64,000 bases of DNA, from NCBI RefSeq assembly GCF_021602155.1, contig NZ_BQHY01000003.1, positions 1-64,000 of the forward strand, given 5' to 3'. Positions 16,504-29,798 of the stretch are shown here, in pieces. Each line of letters opens with the position of its first letter. Positions within the stretch are counted from its first letter, which is position 1. The translations under genes were made by a program, and so were the position numbers. The stretch is from Pseudomonas parakoreensis. GTDB taxonomy: Bacteria; Pseudomonadota; Gammaproteobacteria; Pseudomonadales; Pseudomonadaceae. Under the pieces are notes generated by a model, which saw nothing but the letters and a program-made list of their open reading frames with translations, did no database searches and was not told the origin of the DNA.

Positions 16504-18420
16504 CTATCTTGATCCCACATGCCTGAATCGGCAATCACGAGGCTGAGCGATCGGTGTGGATAAAAACGTGATGGCTTCAGGATCGTCGATCTGGGCGGCT
16601 TCACTTGCGAGGTAATCGATCAGCTTTTTGCTTCTTACCCAAACGTACTGCCGGCAAGCCGCGTTTGGAATGGATGGCCCCGCAACGGGGCGAAACCTGG
16701 CCTCCCAAAGGTGCTTGAACGCCTCCCTGGTCGACTTCCCCAAATACACCGCAATCTCCGGTCCCAAGATATAGCCACGCCTGAATCTGTCGATGGCTTG
16801 AGGCTTAACCATCAATTGCGTACGCCGGCCTCGTTCGACAGCAGTGCTCCATAGCAGACCCAGTCGAACGAACGCGTATGCGCATTGTTCTTTGACGCCT
16901 AACAGCGCAGCAGCCTTGACTACCGACAGGCCGGGAAAGACCGGACTCTTGTTCTCAGCTCGGGCTTGTTGCCACGCTGCAAAATCTTGCGGCTTGAGTA
17001 ACCACGCCCCTACCGCAACCGAGCCATTCTCAGCTGGGCCGTAAGCGCGAAGTTCACCTGCACGTATTGCCTGAACCAACTCGACCAACCCACCCCCCTT
17101 GGGCAGAGAATGCTTGGCCAAGTAGTTGATCGACACCAGGCTCTGGTCAGAGCTGGTAGGCAGCTTCTCATCAATCAATTCGTTGATCGAGCGGCAGTCA
17201 ATCAGCCACCTTTCGCCTGGGCGCGGTTCTCCACCAAAGAACTGGAGGGTACCACCAGCTAGCAGCTGCCTAACCCGATTGCGACAGAGGCTTAGCAAAG
17301 TCGAGGTTTCTTTCATATCAGCCACGCCCTGGAGATGCTGCGAGATTGCCTTCAAATGATCCAGGTCCACGACCGTAAAGACTCGATCTTCATGGACCTT
17401 CTCCCGATAGGCGATTTGTCCCTCCTGATGAAGGCGTTTTATGACTGATACCCCGAGACCACAAGCTTCAGCAGCAGAATCGAACGACACCCAACGATGT
17501 CTCTCAATCGTCTCCTCACTCAAATTGCGATTTCGCTTCGCTAACGGTGCTTCCCACGCATGCTGCAGAAATGATTCGAACTCTCGACGAAGAAAGTCAA
17601 AACAAGAGTCATCCAGATCACGGTGGATGTCGTGGTATATCGGGCCGAACGATCTGCTGAGCGTCCAATGTTCGTTATCGGAATGGACTGCCTTGAGGCC
17701 ACTCAGCAGTTCTCTGAATGCGAGAGGCCAGTTCATGAGAACCACGCCCGCCGCGTTTGCCATAAGCCGCGATATCTCTAGCGAACCCGAATCAGCAACC
17801 TTCAGCGGCTGGGTTCTTTCCGTAGGCAAACTTCTGACAGCGAGACGCGATGACAACTCGTGAAACTGTTCGTAGGTGAGGGCCGCCAATCCCGCGTCAG
17901 CTGGCAACGAGTCGGCGTAAAACCTATCTTCAAAGCCAGAGGTGAGCCAGGCGGCCGTATCACTCGCCGGCGCGATCTCAAAATTGGTCCCACTCAATGA
18001 GGTGCCACACGCTTGGCAACTATTCGCACTCATTGCGCTTGGATCGGTTTCCTTCAGACAGTTGGGGCACCGCCCGTGGAGTTCAGTGCCGTGGACAGAA
18101 CACGTCGTAACCAGGGTCAAGCCCCAGCTTTCTCTCCAATAACCGGCTTCGCCCAAACAGATCGGACAGTAACGAGCGTGATGAGTCGTCCATAACTTGA
18201 CCCCCTTGGGCCTTGGATCACGAAACTCAGCAGATACCGCAGGCCAGCTCAGTGGTCCTTCCATCATCTGCAGCCAGTCCGCAACATCGGTCTCGTCGGC
18301 TCGTGCAAAGGCGGTGAGCAGTTCCTTTCTGGGTAATCCGTTGGCTTTCGCCAGGCGCTGCAGGTACCCCAAAAGACTTTCGTCTTGGTGTGGTCGTGGG
18401 TTGATTAAAAGACCAAACAT
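16504..18420 (-). CDS. tniQ: TniQ/TnsD-family target-selection protein
   Basis: The TniQ fold is recognised by INPRPHQDESLLGYLQRLA at the N-terminus and by zinc-binding pairs. These are Cys85/Cys88 (YCPICLGEAGYWRESW), Cys107/His110, Cys118/Cys121 and Cys135/Cys138. The long C-terminal half (residues 330-638) contains several HTH-like segments, as in TnsD proteins that read a chromosomal attachment sequence. At 638 residues it is long, in keeping with a TnsD-type site-specific selector. It is the last gene of the tnsABC-tniQ set, 75 bp after tnsC. The neighbouring gyrB 3' region is the obvious candidate target, which is inferred from position only. Confidence 0.85.
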   Translation of the reverse strand: MFGLLINPRPHQDESLLGYLQRLAKANGLPRKELLTAFARADETDVADWLQMMEGPLSWPAVSAEFRDPRPKGVKLWTTHHARYCPICLGEAGYWRESWGLTLVTTCSVHGTELHGRCPNCLKETDPSAMSANSCQACGTSLSGTNFEIAPASDTAAWLTSGFEDRFYADSLPADAGLAALTYEQFHELSSRLAVRSLPTERTQPLKVADSGSLEISRLMANAAGVVLMNWPLAFRELLSGLKAVHSDNEHWTLSRSFGPIYHDIHRDLDDSCFDFLRREFESFLQHAWEAPLAKRNRNLSEETIERHRWVSFDSAAEACGLGVSVIKRLHQEGQIAYREKVHEDRVFTVVDLDHLKAISQHLQGVADMKETSTLLSLCRNRVRQLLAGGTLQFFGGEPRPGERWLIDCRSINELIDEKLPTSSDQSLVSINYLAKHSLPKGGGLVELVQAIRAGELRAYGPAENGSVAVGAWLLKPQDFAAWQQARAENKSPVFPGLSVVKAAALLGVKEQCAYAFVRLGLLWSTAVERGRRTQLMVKPQAIDRFRRGYILGPEIAVYLGKSTREAFKHLWEARFRPVAGPSIPNAACRQYVWVRSKKLIDYLASEAAQIDDPEAITFLSTPIAQPRDCRFRHVGSR

Positions 18421-18495
18421 TCCTACACATCCATGAAATCGAAGACATAAAAATCAGGGGAGTAGAGCCGGGCCGATAAGCCCGGCCCTTGGCCG

Positions 18496-19455
18496 TCAGG
18501 TACTGCTCTCTTCGAACGTCTCAAACGGCTCCCGCTTCCCGAACAGAGGCTGGAAATTGAAGCTCGCACTGAAGGGGTTTCGATCCTCGGTGGCGTAGCT
18601 CCAAACCTCGTCTTCAAAAGCCTGGGCCAGCACAGGAAGTTCAATCCCGACAAGGTCCTGGACTTGAACCAGCCAAACAGCCCTGTCCACAATCTTGATG
18701 AGGTAGTCGATCAATCCATAGGAAGCCAGGTAGAAGCGTTTAATCATCGCTGGCTCTACAAAACTGATGGTTTGAACAGGCAGTTCGCCCTCGATTGCCT
18801 GCAACAACATCACGAAATGAAGAGACGTATTAGCGGAGAAGGTGAAGCGATCGTATGCCACCGTGGCCGAAAACCTGCGTCGCAGTTGCTCGTTTGCTAG
18901 CAGGAGATTTTCGGTGCGCTTCAGCCCAATCAGAACAAACGCGATACTGGTTTCATTCATCAGACTCTTGATCCAGTCTGCTGCCTCATACGCACCATTA
19001 CGACGATAATCGACCAGGTGCTGCGCCTCATCGAGGACCAACATCTCCACGCCAAGGTTCTTCAGCAGCAGGACTACTCGCGCAAATTTAACCTCTGCCG
19101 AATGTCCTCGTGCCTCTGCGAAGGGATCCTTCAGCTCTGCCAAAATGGCTGCTGCCAGGTTCTTTTTGGTTGGAGACGAAGGCATCTCGACGAACAGAAC
19201 TGTCCGCTTCTGTGGGTCATGGCTCTCCAATTCCTCCAATGACCGAATGTACTCCTTGACCAATGTGCTCTTGCCCACTCCGCTTGGACCTTGGATCAGC
19301 AACCCTTTACTTGCTCTGGTACGCCGACTATCGCCGTGGATATCGCCTAGTCGCGTCAACGCTCGCTCGACTTGAGGGCTGTGAATAAAACGATCGCGGA
19401 GCGTAAAGCTGTATTCACCATGCTCGTAGCATTCGTACAGATTGATGGCGTTCAT
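18496..19455 (-). CDS. tnsC: TnsC/TniB-type AAA+ transposition regulator
   Basis: This ATPase links target selection to the transposase. The Walker A motif GPSGVGKST spans residues 56-64 and Walker B is MLVLDEAQHL with Asp142-Glu143. A sensor-type LIGLKRTENLL follows, and an arginine-rich ELRRRF box lies near residue 195. At 319 residues it is shorter than Tn7 TnsC (555) and nearer TniB of the Tn5053 group. The start overlaps the tnsB stop as ATGA. It is expected to bind target DNA as filaments and to be recruited by the downstream TniQ protein. Confidence 0.87.
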   Translation of the reverse strand: MNAINLYECYEHGEYSFTLRDRFIHSPQVERALTRLGDIHGDSRRTRASKGLLIQGPSGVGKSTLVKEYIRSLEELESHDPQKRTVLFVEMPSSPTKKNLAAAILAELKDPFAEARGHSAEVKFARVVLLLKNLGVEMLVLDEAQHLVDYRRNGAYEAADWIKSLMNETSIAFVLIGLKRTENLLLANEQLRRRFSATVAYDRFTFSANTSLHFVMLLQAIEGELPVQTISFVEPAMIKRFYLASYGLIDYLIKIVDRAVWLVQVQDLVGIELPVLAQAFEDEVWSYATEDRNPFSASFNFQPLFGKREPFETFEESST

Positions 19456-21410
19456 GGCTTAGAACTCCCAGCAGGGCGACGAACCGAGACCTTGAAGGCT
19501 GCTGGCGGAATGTTAGGAATAGAGTCACCGGTCCATTCCACTTCAGCGAGTACCTTGGGTGGAGGCGTGCTTTCGGTCACTCGACCCTCCTTGTCGATTT
19601 TCGCTATGGCAGCTGCGCGTCGTTTTCTGAGCGTCTGCGAACGGCGGGCCTCGTCTGCATCTTCCATAATTTCCTGGTAGCACCTGTGCGTAGCCTCGAA
19701 GCTAGGCTGCTCATTATATTTTTCTCGCAGCGCTTTCTCGGCAGCCTTCCACACCTCCCTGCTCTTACCGGCCATTCGCTCATCTTTGGCGGGCACTTTG
19801 AAGAACAAGTTTCTGAAGCGGTCGTGAACCCAAACGTGCCCGGCTTCGTCTCGATAGCGGACGTTTACCTTTTCTCCGTCTGCCAAACGCATACGGAGCT
19901 CAGCAAGTTCCGTAGAGTGGTAGCCCACTTTGGCAACCTCGATGCCGTAATGGTGAACCTTCACCGAGGCCCGCTTGGCCAGAATGCACTCCAACGAGTC
20001 CAGGTCGACGGGAAGGCTGATGACATGGTTCGCCTCGCTAGTCCCCCAGACTTGAGCCGGTGTTCTGTTGTCCAGCCCCCGATGAGGAGTCTGGTGGTAA
20101 CCATCGACGATCCATTTCACTACCACCGCCTCCAATTGAGGGAGCGTGAAACATGCATTCTTCTCCGAGTCGTAATCGCCACGCTGCTGGATATTCGAGA
20201 AGGTGGTACCCGGGAGGTTGTGGATAAGCCCCAGGTTCTGTGTGCTGAAAAAGCGTTCGACGGCACCTTTCCTTTGAGGGGCCCTTGAAGCGGGATACAT
20301 GATCTCGATACCCAACTCGTTGAATCCCATGATGAGATCGCCCGCGTGAAATTCCGCTGCGTTGTCTGGGACTATTCGAGCCGGCAGCCCACGTGCCCAC
20401 CATTCATTTCTCACTTTCGGAAAGCGCTTCAGCAATTCGGCTTTTGGACGGATTGAGCGTTCGATCACACGAAGCACGGTTTCCGTATTTGGCGCCGACA
20501 GGTGGAGCAAATATCCCATCACCATTCGAGAGAAGCGGTCGAGGACGATCGTCAGATAGGGGCGCCCAATGCACAGCCCCGAGGTTTCATCCACAAGCTG
20601 GACGTCCAACAAGGTGTGATCAATTTCCCAACGTTCCAAAATCTCATGGACACGTAGGACACCCGCCGCAACACGGTGCTTCTTGTCTGCTGCGTGTTTT
20701 CCGAGCCTCTCCTTATCCACAAGGTACGGATCCAGCTTGGCGATGTACCTTCGGACAGTCATTCCGCTTGGGATCTTGAGCTGATCCGAAGGCAAACGAC
20801 TTTTGTTCCTCTCTTTTATCTGATCTTCGAATTCTGAAACGACCACGCTGACCGCTGGAATCGTATCCTGCAGGTAGGTTTTATTAATCACCCCTTCAAG
20901 AATAACTTCGAGCTCTCCCTGTATCGCGGCAGCCCGACCCTTTTTGGCATGCTGAGGGATAAGCTTTACTACGTTCTGGCCAATGTATTTGGCTGCCCAA
21001 CGTCGAATAGTGGAAACCGAGGGTGCGCACGCATCCCCAATCTTTTTGGCGATATCTCTAAGTTTCTTGATCATGTCTTCGTCACCCGGTAGCTTGTATT
21101 TACCGCGCTTAGTTAGGTCGTCCAGATACTTGCGTCGACGCAATGCCTCATCTCCATGTTTTTTGGGGAAGCATGAAATATCTGGAGGGACGTTCCGCAC
21201 ATACGGAACCTTCCCAAGGTATGGCTGATCAGCGGAGATCTCGATCTCGCGCTTCTCGTAGGCCTCATAGAACTCCTTCTCGGATAGCTTCGTGGGCTCA
21301 CCAAGCTCATCGAAAAAGAGCAGCTTCCGGTCAATAAGCCTCTTCTCAAGCACCATCAGTACGCCACGAACGATGACGACCAATTTCACCCTAAGGGAAA
21401 AGGTTTGCAT
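19452..21410 (-). CDS. tnsB: TnsB-type DDE transposase
   Basis: This retroviral-integrase-fold transposase makes the 3' end cuts and joins them to target DNA. The catalytic triad is visible as Asp264 (RWEIDHTLLDV), Asp349 (ARIVPDNAAEF) and Glu385 (PQRKGAVERFFS), with 35 residues between the last two. N-terminal HTH segments for end binding lie before residue 240 (CAPSVSTIRRWAAKY). A Mu-type beta-barrel follows near residue 480-560. The ATG at 21410 has the ribosome site AAGGGGGG and overlaps tnsA by 20 bp. An upstream open extension was rejected. The 652-residue length is normal for TnsB/TniA. Confidence 0.9.
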   Translation of the reverse strand: MQTFSLRVKLVVIVRGVLMVLEKRLIDRKLLFFDELGEPTKLSEKEFYEAYEKREIEISADQPYLGKVPYVRNVPPDISCFPKKHGDEALRRRKYLDDLTKRGKYKLPGDEDMIKKLRDIAKKIGDACAPSVSTIRRWAAKYIGQNVVKLIPQHAKKGRAAAIQGELEVILEGVINKTYLQDTIPAVSVVVSEFEDQIKERNKSRLPSDQLKIPSGMTVRRYIAKLDPYLVDKERLGKHAADKKHRVAAGVLRVHEILERWEIDHTLLDVQLVDETSGLCIGRPYLTIVLDRFSRMVMGYLLHLSAPNTETVLRVIERSIRPKAELLKRFPKVRNEWWARGLPARIVPDNAAEFHAGDLIMGFNELGIEIMYPASRAPQRKGAVERFFSTQNLGLIHNLPGTTFSNIQQRGDYDSEKNACFTLPQLEAVVVKWIVDGYHQTPHRGLDNRTPAQVWGTSEANHVISLPVDLDSLECILAKRASVKVHHYGIEVAKVGYHSTELAELRMRLADGEKVNVRYRDEAGHVWVHDRFRNLFFKVPAKDERMAGKSREVWKAAEKALREKYNEQPSFEATHRCYQEIMEDADEARRSQTLRKRRAAAIAKIDKEGRVTESTPPPKVLAEVEWTGDSIPNIPPAAFKVSVRRPAGSSKP

Positions 21411-22029
21411 GACGGTGCCCCCCTTGCAGGAAGACCGGGGAGTCAGTGTCAATTGACCTATCAAGGTCAATGCCCACCACCCCAAGGCCTAACAAGCGCC
21501 AGGCTTTCCCCTCACCAACCACGTAGAGCAGATCTGCAACGGTCATAGGCGGCCATTCGTTGAAGGTCGCCATTACCTCCTCCAACGCCTGATGCGAAAG
21601 CTCTGGACCGCGCCGGTGATACATCAGCCTTCTAAGATTGGTAGCCAGGGGCTCAGCTTCAATTAACTTTTCAGTGATCACCGAAAAGTTACGGGCAGTG
21701 GCGTTGAAGTAGCGCTCAGCGGCATCCAGTCGCTGCCTGACGCTGGCAATCTTCAGTCGGTCGTGAGGCTTCACTTCAAACCACCACTCGCGCCCATCCG
21801 CGAGGAAAACCTGTACGTCTGGGTAATATTTGAAGTAGCCCTGGAGCGATGGAACACGTTCCTCACTGGGCTGCGGGACGTAGCCGATGACCGCAGGAGA
21901 CAGCTCAAGAAGCCGAAAAAGAGCGCCTTCGAGCTGGGACTCCCAGGGCACAGGCTTTTTATTTTTGAGCGATGGGAAGTAGCCGCGGTAATGGTTGGAC
22001 CGCCGCGTGACCACCTTTCGTACTGTCAT
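21391..22029 (-). CDS. tnsA: TnsA-type endonuclease
   Basis: This restriction-enzyme-like nuclease cuts the 5' strands at the transposon ends, allowing cut-and-paste movement together with TnsB. The PD-(D/E)xK type site is visible as Glu30/Glu34 (WESQLEGALF), Asp71 (KYYPDVQVFL) and Glu85-Val-Lys87 (WWFEVKP). A C-terminal winged-helix-like part follows. At 212 residues it is shorter than Tn7 TnsA (273) but has all core motifs. The ATG at 22029 is preceded by GGAGG; a 15-codon extension was rejected. It is the gene closest to the right end of the element. Confidence 0.87.
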   Translation of the reverse strand: MTVRKVVTRRSNHYRGYFPSLKNKKPVPWESQLEGALFRLLELSPAVIGYVPQPSEERVPSLQGYFKYYPDVQVFLADGREWWFEVKPHDRLKIASVRQRLDAAERYFNATARNFSVITEKLIEAEPLATNLRRLMYHRRGPELSHQALEEVMATFNEWPPMTVADLLYVVGEGKAWRLLGLGVVGIDLDRSIDTDSPVFLQGGHRHANLFP

Positions 22030-22756
22030 GAAACACCTCCGAAAATCTCGAAACGAGCGCCGACGCTGCGCCAAAAAATCAAGGCGCAGGGCGGGCGAAG
22101 TGAGGCCTTTCGACAGGCAACACTGTGCCGTCGAGTAACCTCGCTAAGGTCGAAAAAATGGGAGAGGATTGACAGTCGCTTCGAAAAAGCAGACATTGCG
22201 GGTTCTGAGGACGCAAGTCTGCTTCGCTAAGCGCGGTCAGTCCTCTCGGGATTGATCGCGTTTTTCTACATTTTCAGGTCTCCTTTTCTCTCATTGGTCA
22301 TGACTCTCATGACTGATCAGAATCTAAAGCAATCGGCTTGCTCTCTTTATTTCTAAACGGCCACTTCGTGATCGCTGGAGCAATTTGGATCAGGTCTGAA
22401 GCTCTCGCTTCAAACAGCTGATTTGGCTGAAAATCTTCAGTGCAAAGCGGAAAAGTTGGTCATAGATCTTATTCCAACATCCCTTCGAAATCTACAAAAA
22501 ATCCAAAATGGCAACTTCCACCAAATTCCATTTCCATACTAAATTGTTCAAATTAATACTTAACACGTACGCTTAATTAACTATTAAGGTGTTCAAATAT
22601 TAGTTTTAAAGTCCTCTCAATCTCTCTGCTGCTCAGATCCGCCCGCCGACCCTCTCAGCACTTCCAGCGCCCCATCAAATCACTTCCTCAAATCCCCCCA
22701 TCTGCATCATTTTCCAATGAGCGGAGTAGGGCGCCCCGGCAGGAATTCCAGGCAAA
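22030..22756. repeat. Right-end region of the gyrB-side Tn7-like element
   Basis: No gene is seen between tnsA and the gyrB terminator. An AT-rich block at 22490-22610 carries two similar words, TGTTCAAATTAATACTTAA (from 22545) and TGTTCAAATATTAGTTTTAA (from 22590), likely TnsB sites. Nearer tnsA, three CTTCGCTAAG-like words occur at about 22138, 22178 and 22221, spaced near 40 bp. The terminus may be at 22619, where the sequence reads TCCTCTCA outward, that is TGAGAGGA inward. This placement is tentative. Confidence 0.4.
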
Positions 22757-22783
22757 AAAAAGCCCGCGAAGGCGGGCTTGATG
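22755..22783 (-). terminator. gyrB Rho-independent terminator
   Basis: On the minus strand the stem AAGCCCGCC/GGCGGGCTT (loop TTCGC region) is followed by a run of eight T. It lies about 90 bp past the gyrB stop and marks the chromosomal side of the island boundary. Confidence 0.9.
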
Positions 22784-22873
22784 GTGACCGACAGGGGCCA
22801 TGGTTGAAGCCCGGCCGGTCATCTATTTGTGAAAGCGTGCAGCTTTTCTGTGAACCTACAACGCCGACCGGGA

Positions 22874-26400
<3,527 letters not shown>

Positions 26401-26414
26401 CCAGGATCAGCTGA

Positions 26415-27518
26415 TTACAGACGCATCGGCATGACAACATAAGCCGAGTCGTCATTGTCGGACTCTTGCACCAGCGCACTGCTGTTGGAGTCGGACAGGA
26501 TCAGGCGAACCTGCTCGGTGGTCATCACGCCCAGCACGTCGAGCAGATAGCTCACGTTGAAGCCGATTTCCAGCGAACCACCGTTGTATTCAACGCCCAC
26601 TTCTTCTTCCGCTTCTTCCTGCTCCGGGTTGTTGGCCTGGATCTTCAACTGACCGTTGGCCAGTTGCAGACGGATGCCGCGGTACTTCTCGTTGGACAGG
26701 ATCGCGGTACGGCTGAAGGCTTCACGCAGAGCCTGACGATCGCCCAGTACCAGCTTGTCACCACCCTTCGGCAGAACGCGCTCGTAGTCCGGGAACTTGC
26801 CGTCGACCAGCTTCGAGGTGAAGGTGAATTCGCCGGTGGTGGCGCGGATGTGGTGCTGACCCAGAACGATACTGACGTTGCCGTCCGGCTCGGTCAGCAG
26901 ACGCGCCAGTTCGAGGATACCTTTGCGCGGCACGATCACCTGGTGGCGATCCGGCTGACCGATATCGGCCTGCATCGAGCACATCGCCAGACGGTGGCCG
27001 TCGGTGGCCACGGCACGGATTACACCAGCCGAGACTTCCAGCAGCATGCCGTTGAGGTAGTAGCGCACGTCCTGCTGGGCCATGGCGAAGCTGGTGCGTT
27101 CGATCAAACGACGCAGTTTGCTTTGTTCCAGGCTGCAGGTCAGCGAACCCGGGCCTTCCTCAACCGTCGGGAAATCGTTGGCCGGCAAGGTCGACAGGGT
27201 GAAACGGCTACGACCGGCCTTCACGACCAGTTTCTGCTCGTCGACCTTGATGTCGATCAGTGCGTCGTTGGGCAGGCTCTTGCAGATGTCCATCAGCTTG
27301 CGCGCAGGCACGGTGATGGAACCGGTTTCGGCCGGCTCTTCGAGTTGCACGCGCCCCACCAGCTCGACTTCCAGGTCGGTACCGGTCAGCGACAGTTGCT
27401 GGCCGTCGACGACCAACAGCACGTTGGACAGTACCGGCAAGGTCTGTCGGCGCTCGACGACGCCTGCGACCAGTTGCAGGGGTTTCAACAGGGCTTCGCG
27501 TTGAATGGTGAAATGCAT
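26415..27518 (-). CDS. dnaN: DNA polymerase III beta sliding clamp
   Basis: DnaN is the ring-shaped clamp that tethers DNA polymerase III to its template. The protein has the usual 367 residues in three repeated clamp domains, opening with MHFTIQREALLKPLQLVAGV and ending with the conserved DSAYVVMPMRL. Recognisable segments include RGILELARL-like and YRGIRLQ patches in the third domain. It lies 39 bp after dnaA on the same strand and is probably co-transcribed with it and with recF and gyrB. Confidence 0.98.
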   Translation of the reverse strand: MHFTIQREALLKPLQLVAGVVERRQTLPVLSNVLLVVDGQQLSLTGTDLEVELVGRVQLEEPAETGSITVPARKLMDICKSLPNDALIDIKVDEQKLVVKAGRSRFTLSTLPANDFPTVEEGPGSLTCSLEQSKLRRLIERTSFAMAQQDVRYYLNGMLLEVSAGVIRAVATDGHRLAMCSMQADIGQPDRHQVIVPRKGILELARLLTEPDGNVSIVLGQHHIRATTGEFTFTSKLVDGKFPDYERVLPKGGDKLVLGDRQALREAFSRTAILSNEKYRGIRLQLANGQLKIQANNPEQEEAEEEVGVEYNGGSLEIGFNVSYLLDVLGVMTTEQVRLILSDSNSSALVQESDNDDSAYVVMPMRL

Positions 27519-27557
27519 GGTCTAGTCCCTTGCCTTAATAAGCTGCGCTGGTGTTCA

Positions 27558-29081
27558 TCAAGTGGTCAGTGTACGCAGCAGGTTCTTGTAGTCCTCGCGG
27601 ATGTCCGCGTCGGATTCCTTAAGTTCGTTGATCTTGCGGCAGGCGTGCAACACCGTCGTGTGGTCGCGACCACCAAACACATCGCCGATTTCCGGCAGGC
27701 TGTGGTTGGTCAGCTCCTTGGACAATGCCATGGCCACCTGACGCGGACGTGCCACCGAGCGCGAACGGCGCTTGGACAGCAGGTCGGAAATCTTGATCTT
27801 GTAGTACTCGGCGACGGTGCGCTGAATGTTATCCACAGAGACCAGTTTGTCCTGCAGTGCCAACAAGTCCTTCAGGGATTCGCGAATCAATTCGATGGTG
27901 ATGTCGCGGCCCATGAAGTGCGAGTGAGCGATCACGCGTTTCAGCGCACCTTCCAGCTCGCGGACGTTGGAACGAATGCGCTGGGCAATGAAGAACGCCG
28001 CGTCGTGAGGCAACTCGACTTTGGCCTGATCAGCCTTCTTCATCAAGATCGCCACGCGGGTTTCCAGCTCCGGCGGCTCGACGGCAACCGTCAGACCCCA
28101 GCCGAAGCGGGACTTGAGGCGCTCTTCAAGGCCTTCGATTTCTTTCGGGTAGCGGTCACTGGTGAGAATGACCTGCTGGCCACCTTCAAGCAGGGCGTTG
28201 AAGGTGTGGAAAAACTCTTCCTGGGAACGCTCTTTACGGGCGAAGAACTGAATATCGTCAATCAGCAGAGCGTCCACCGAACGGTAGAAGCGCTTGAACT
28301 CGTTGATCGCATTCAGTTGCAGTGCCTTGACCATGTCGGCCACGAAGCGCTCGGAATGCAGGTACACGACCTTGGCATTCGGGTTCTTCTTTAATAGATG
28401 GTTGCCCACCGCGTGCATCAAGTGGGTTTTACCCAGGCCGACGCCACCATACAGGAACAGCGGGTTGTAGCCGTGCTTGGGATTATCCGCCACCTGCCAG
28501 GCCGCCGCGCGGGCGAGCTGGTTGGACTTGCCTTCGACGAAATTCTCGAAGGTGAAGGTGCGGTTCAGGTAACTGGTGTGCTTGAGCGCGCCTTCGACCT
28601 GCACTGTGCGCTGTTCGGCGCGAACCGGGGCCTGTTGCGAGGCGGCACCGGCCATCGGGTCAAAGCTGTCGCGGGACGGCTCTTCACTGACTTCCTCGGT
28701 TTTCTGCGTCGAGCGCTTGGCCGGGGCTGCACTTGGAGCGGGGGCTGGCGCACTGGCCGGCGCGGTATTGGCCTGCGCCTGGGATACCTGCGCAGCGGCC
28801 AACGGCGCATTAGGCGCGGCACGCGGGGCCGAACTGCGTTTGCTGCCTATTAATAAGGAAAGCGCTGGCGCCATGCCATTGCCGTGCTCATCCAGCAGTT
28901 CAAGGACGCGACCGAGGTACTTTTCGTTGACCCAGTCCAGCACAAAACGGTTCGGTGCATAGACGCGCAACTCGTCGCCTTCGGCTTCGACCTGTAGTGG
29001 ACGGATCCAGGTGTTGAATTGTTGGGCAGGCAGCTCTTCGCGCAAAAGCTCCACGCACTGCTGCCAAAGTTCCACTGACAC
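27558..29081 (-). CDS. dnaA: Chromosomal replication initiator DnaA
   Basis: DnaA opens oriC and loads the helicase. Domain I covers residues 1-80 ([20 protein letters not shown]). A Pro/Ala-rich domain II linker runs to about 165. The AAA+ domain III has Walker A GGVGLGKT at 212-219 and Walker [10 protein letters not shown] with Asp275-Asp276. Domain IV carries the DnaA-box-binding HTH ([17 protein letters not shown]). The start is GTG at 29081, giving the pseudomonad N-terminus and 507 residues. The gene faces away from rpmH, with oriC in the gap between them. Confidence 0.98.
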   Translation of the reverse strand: MSVELWQQCVELLREELPAQQFNTWIRPLQVEAEGDELRVYAPNRFVLDWVNEKYLGRVLELLDEHGNGMAPALSLLIGSKRSSAPRAAPNAPLAAAQVSQAQANTAPASAPAPAPSAAPAKRSTQKTEEVSEEPSRDSFDPMAGAASQQAPVRAEQRTVQVEGALKHTSYLNRTFTFENFVEGKSNQLARAAAWQVADNPKHGYNPLFLYGGVGLGKTHLMHAVGNHLLKKNPNAKVVYLHSERFVADMVKALQLNAINEFKRFYRSVDALLIDDIQFFARKERSQEEFFHTFNALLEGGQQVILTSDRYPKEIEGLEERLKSRFGWGLTVAVEPPELETRVAILMKKADQAKVELPHDAAFFIAQRIRSNVRELEGALKRVIAHSHFMGRDITIELIRESLKDLLALQDKLVSVDNIQRTVAEYYKIKISDLLSKRRSRSVARPRQVAMALSKELTNHSLPEIGDVFGGRDHTTVLHACRKINELKESDADIREDYKNLLRTLTT

Positions 29082-29647
29082 GGATATCCCCTAAGTTGAA
29101 AGCCGGTGAGGCAAAAACAAGCGGCCATTGTAGCGGCGAGCCGTCCACTTATCCACATGCAGGTGGTGTGGCGAGCATGATTAATCAATGCGTTAACCGG
29201 GAAAAAGGCGACCAACGGTGTGTGCATAAGCTCTGTGGATAACCGCCTCTGAGAGCACTGGACAACTGGGGGTAGAACTCGGTGGATAACCAGCCTGTGG
29301 ATAACAGGTCATTCCACGCACAGGTTATCCGATAGCGCAGCACAGGCTGAACACGGTTTTCCACCGTAGTTGTCATTCTCTGTACATTACGCTTTACAAG
29401 GCCTGAGCACGGTTATCCACAGAAGAGGGCCGGCATAGCTTTTACAAGCTTTACAGAAAAGCTTTAAATAATTCCCTTCTTTATTTTTATGTCTGGCTAA
29501 CAGGATTTCGGTTACGTGAGCTCCAGAGATCTATTTATAAGGAAACGCTGGTTGGAAATTGACCTGAAGGCTTGCTTTCTCTAGAATCCCCGGTCTCTTA
29601 AAACGGGGGCCATTCCGGCCCGTTGTGGACGAACCAGGTAACACGAC
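29082..29647. other. oriC: Replication origin oriC
   Basis: The gap between dnaA and rpmH holds a cluster of DnaA boxes: TTATCCACA at 29149 and 29413, TGTGGATAA at 29234 and 29296, and a one-mismatch box at 29281. An AT-rich stretch at 29440-29490 (CTTTAAATAATTCCC and TTTATTTTTATG) could be the unwinding element. This is the established oriC position in pseudomonads. Promoters of dnaA and of the rpmH operon must also lie here. Confidence 0.95.
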
Positions 29648-29782
29648 ATGAAACGTACTTTCCAACCAAGCACTATCAAACGCGCTCGTACCCACGGTTT
29701 CCGTGCTCGCATGGCTACCAAGAACGGTCGTGCCGTCCTGTCGCGTCGCCGCGCCAAAGGTCGTGCGCGTCTGGCAGTTTGA
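29648..29782 (+). CDS. rpmH: 50S ribosomal protein L34
   Basis: The 44-residue basic protein starts [18 protein letters not shown] and ends in [12 protein letters not shown], the universal L34 pattern. It sits at the exit-tunnel side of the large ribosomal subunit. It heads the rpmH-rnpA-yidD-yidC operon divergent from dnaA, with the origin in between. The stop is 17 bp before the rnpA start. Confidence 0.98.
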   Translation: MKRTFQPSTIKRARTHGFRARMATKNGRAVLSRRRAKGRARLAV

Positions 29783-29798
29783 TAATCCGGCACTGGAG

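Larger units (their letters stand above)
1..22619. mobile_element. Tn7-like transposon (left island), outer end outside window
   Basis: The segment from the window start to about 22.6 kb is read as one Tn7-family element. TnsA, TnsB, TnsC and TniQ homologues are arranged in the order of Tn7, with tnsA nearest gyrB and transcription pointing inward. Everything further left has accessory character: metal resistance, lipid A modification, an MvaT-like silencer and unknown operons. The gyrB-proximal end is placed tentatively at 22619, where AT-rich repeats with the shared word TGTTCAAAT end. The far end, and hence the target duplication, is not in the window, so some of the leftmost cargo could belong to a different island. 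Confidence 0.65.

Noticed and set aside
26466-28394. A 642-codon plus-strand frame opposite dnaN and dnaA
   Set aside because: Shadow of dnaN/dnaA; no ribosome site or family features.
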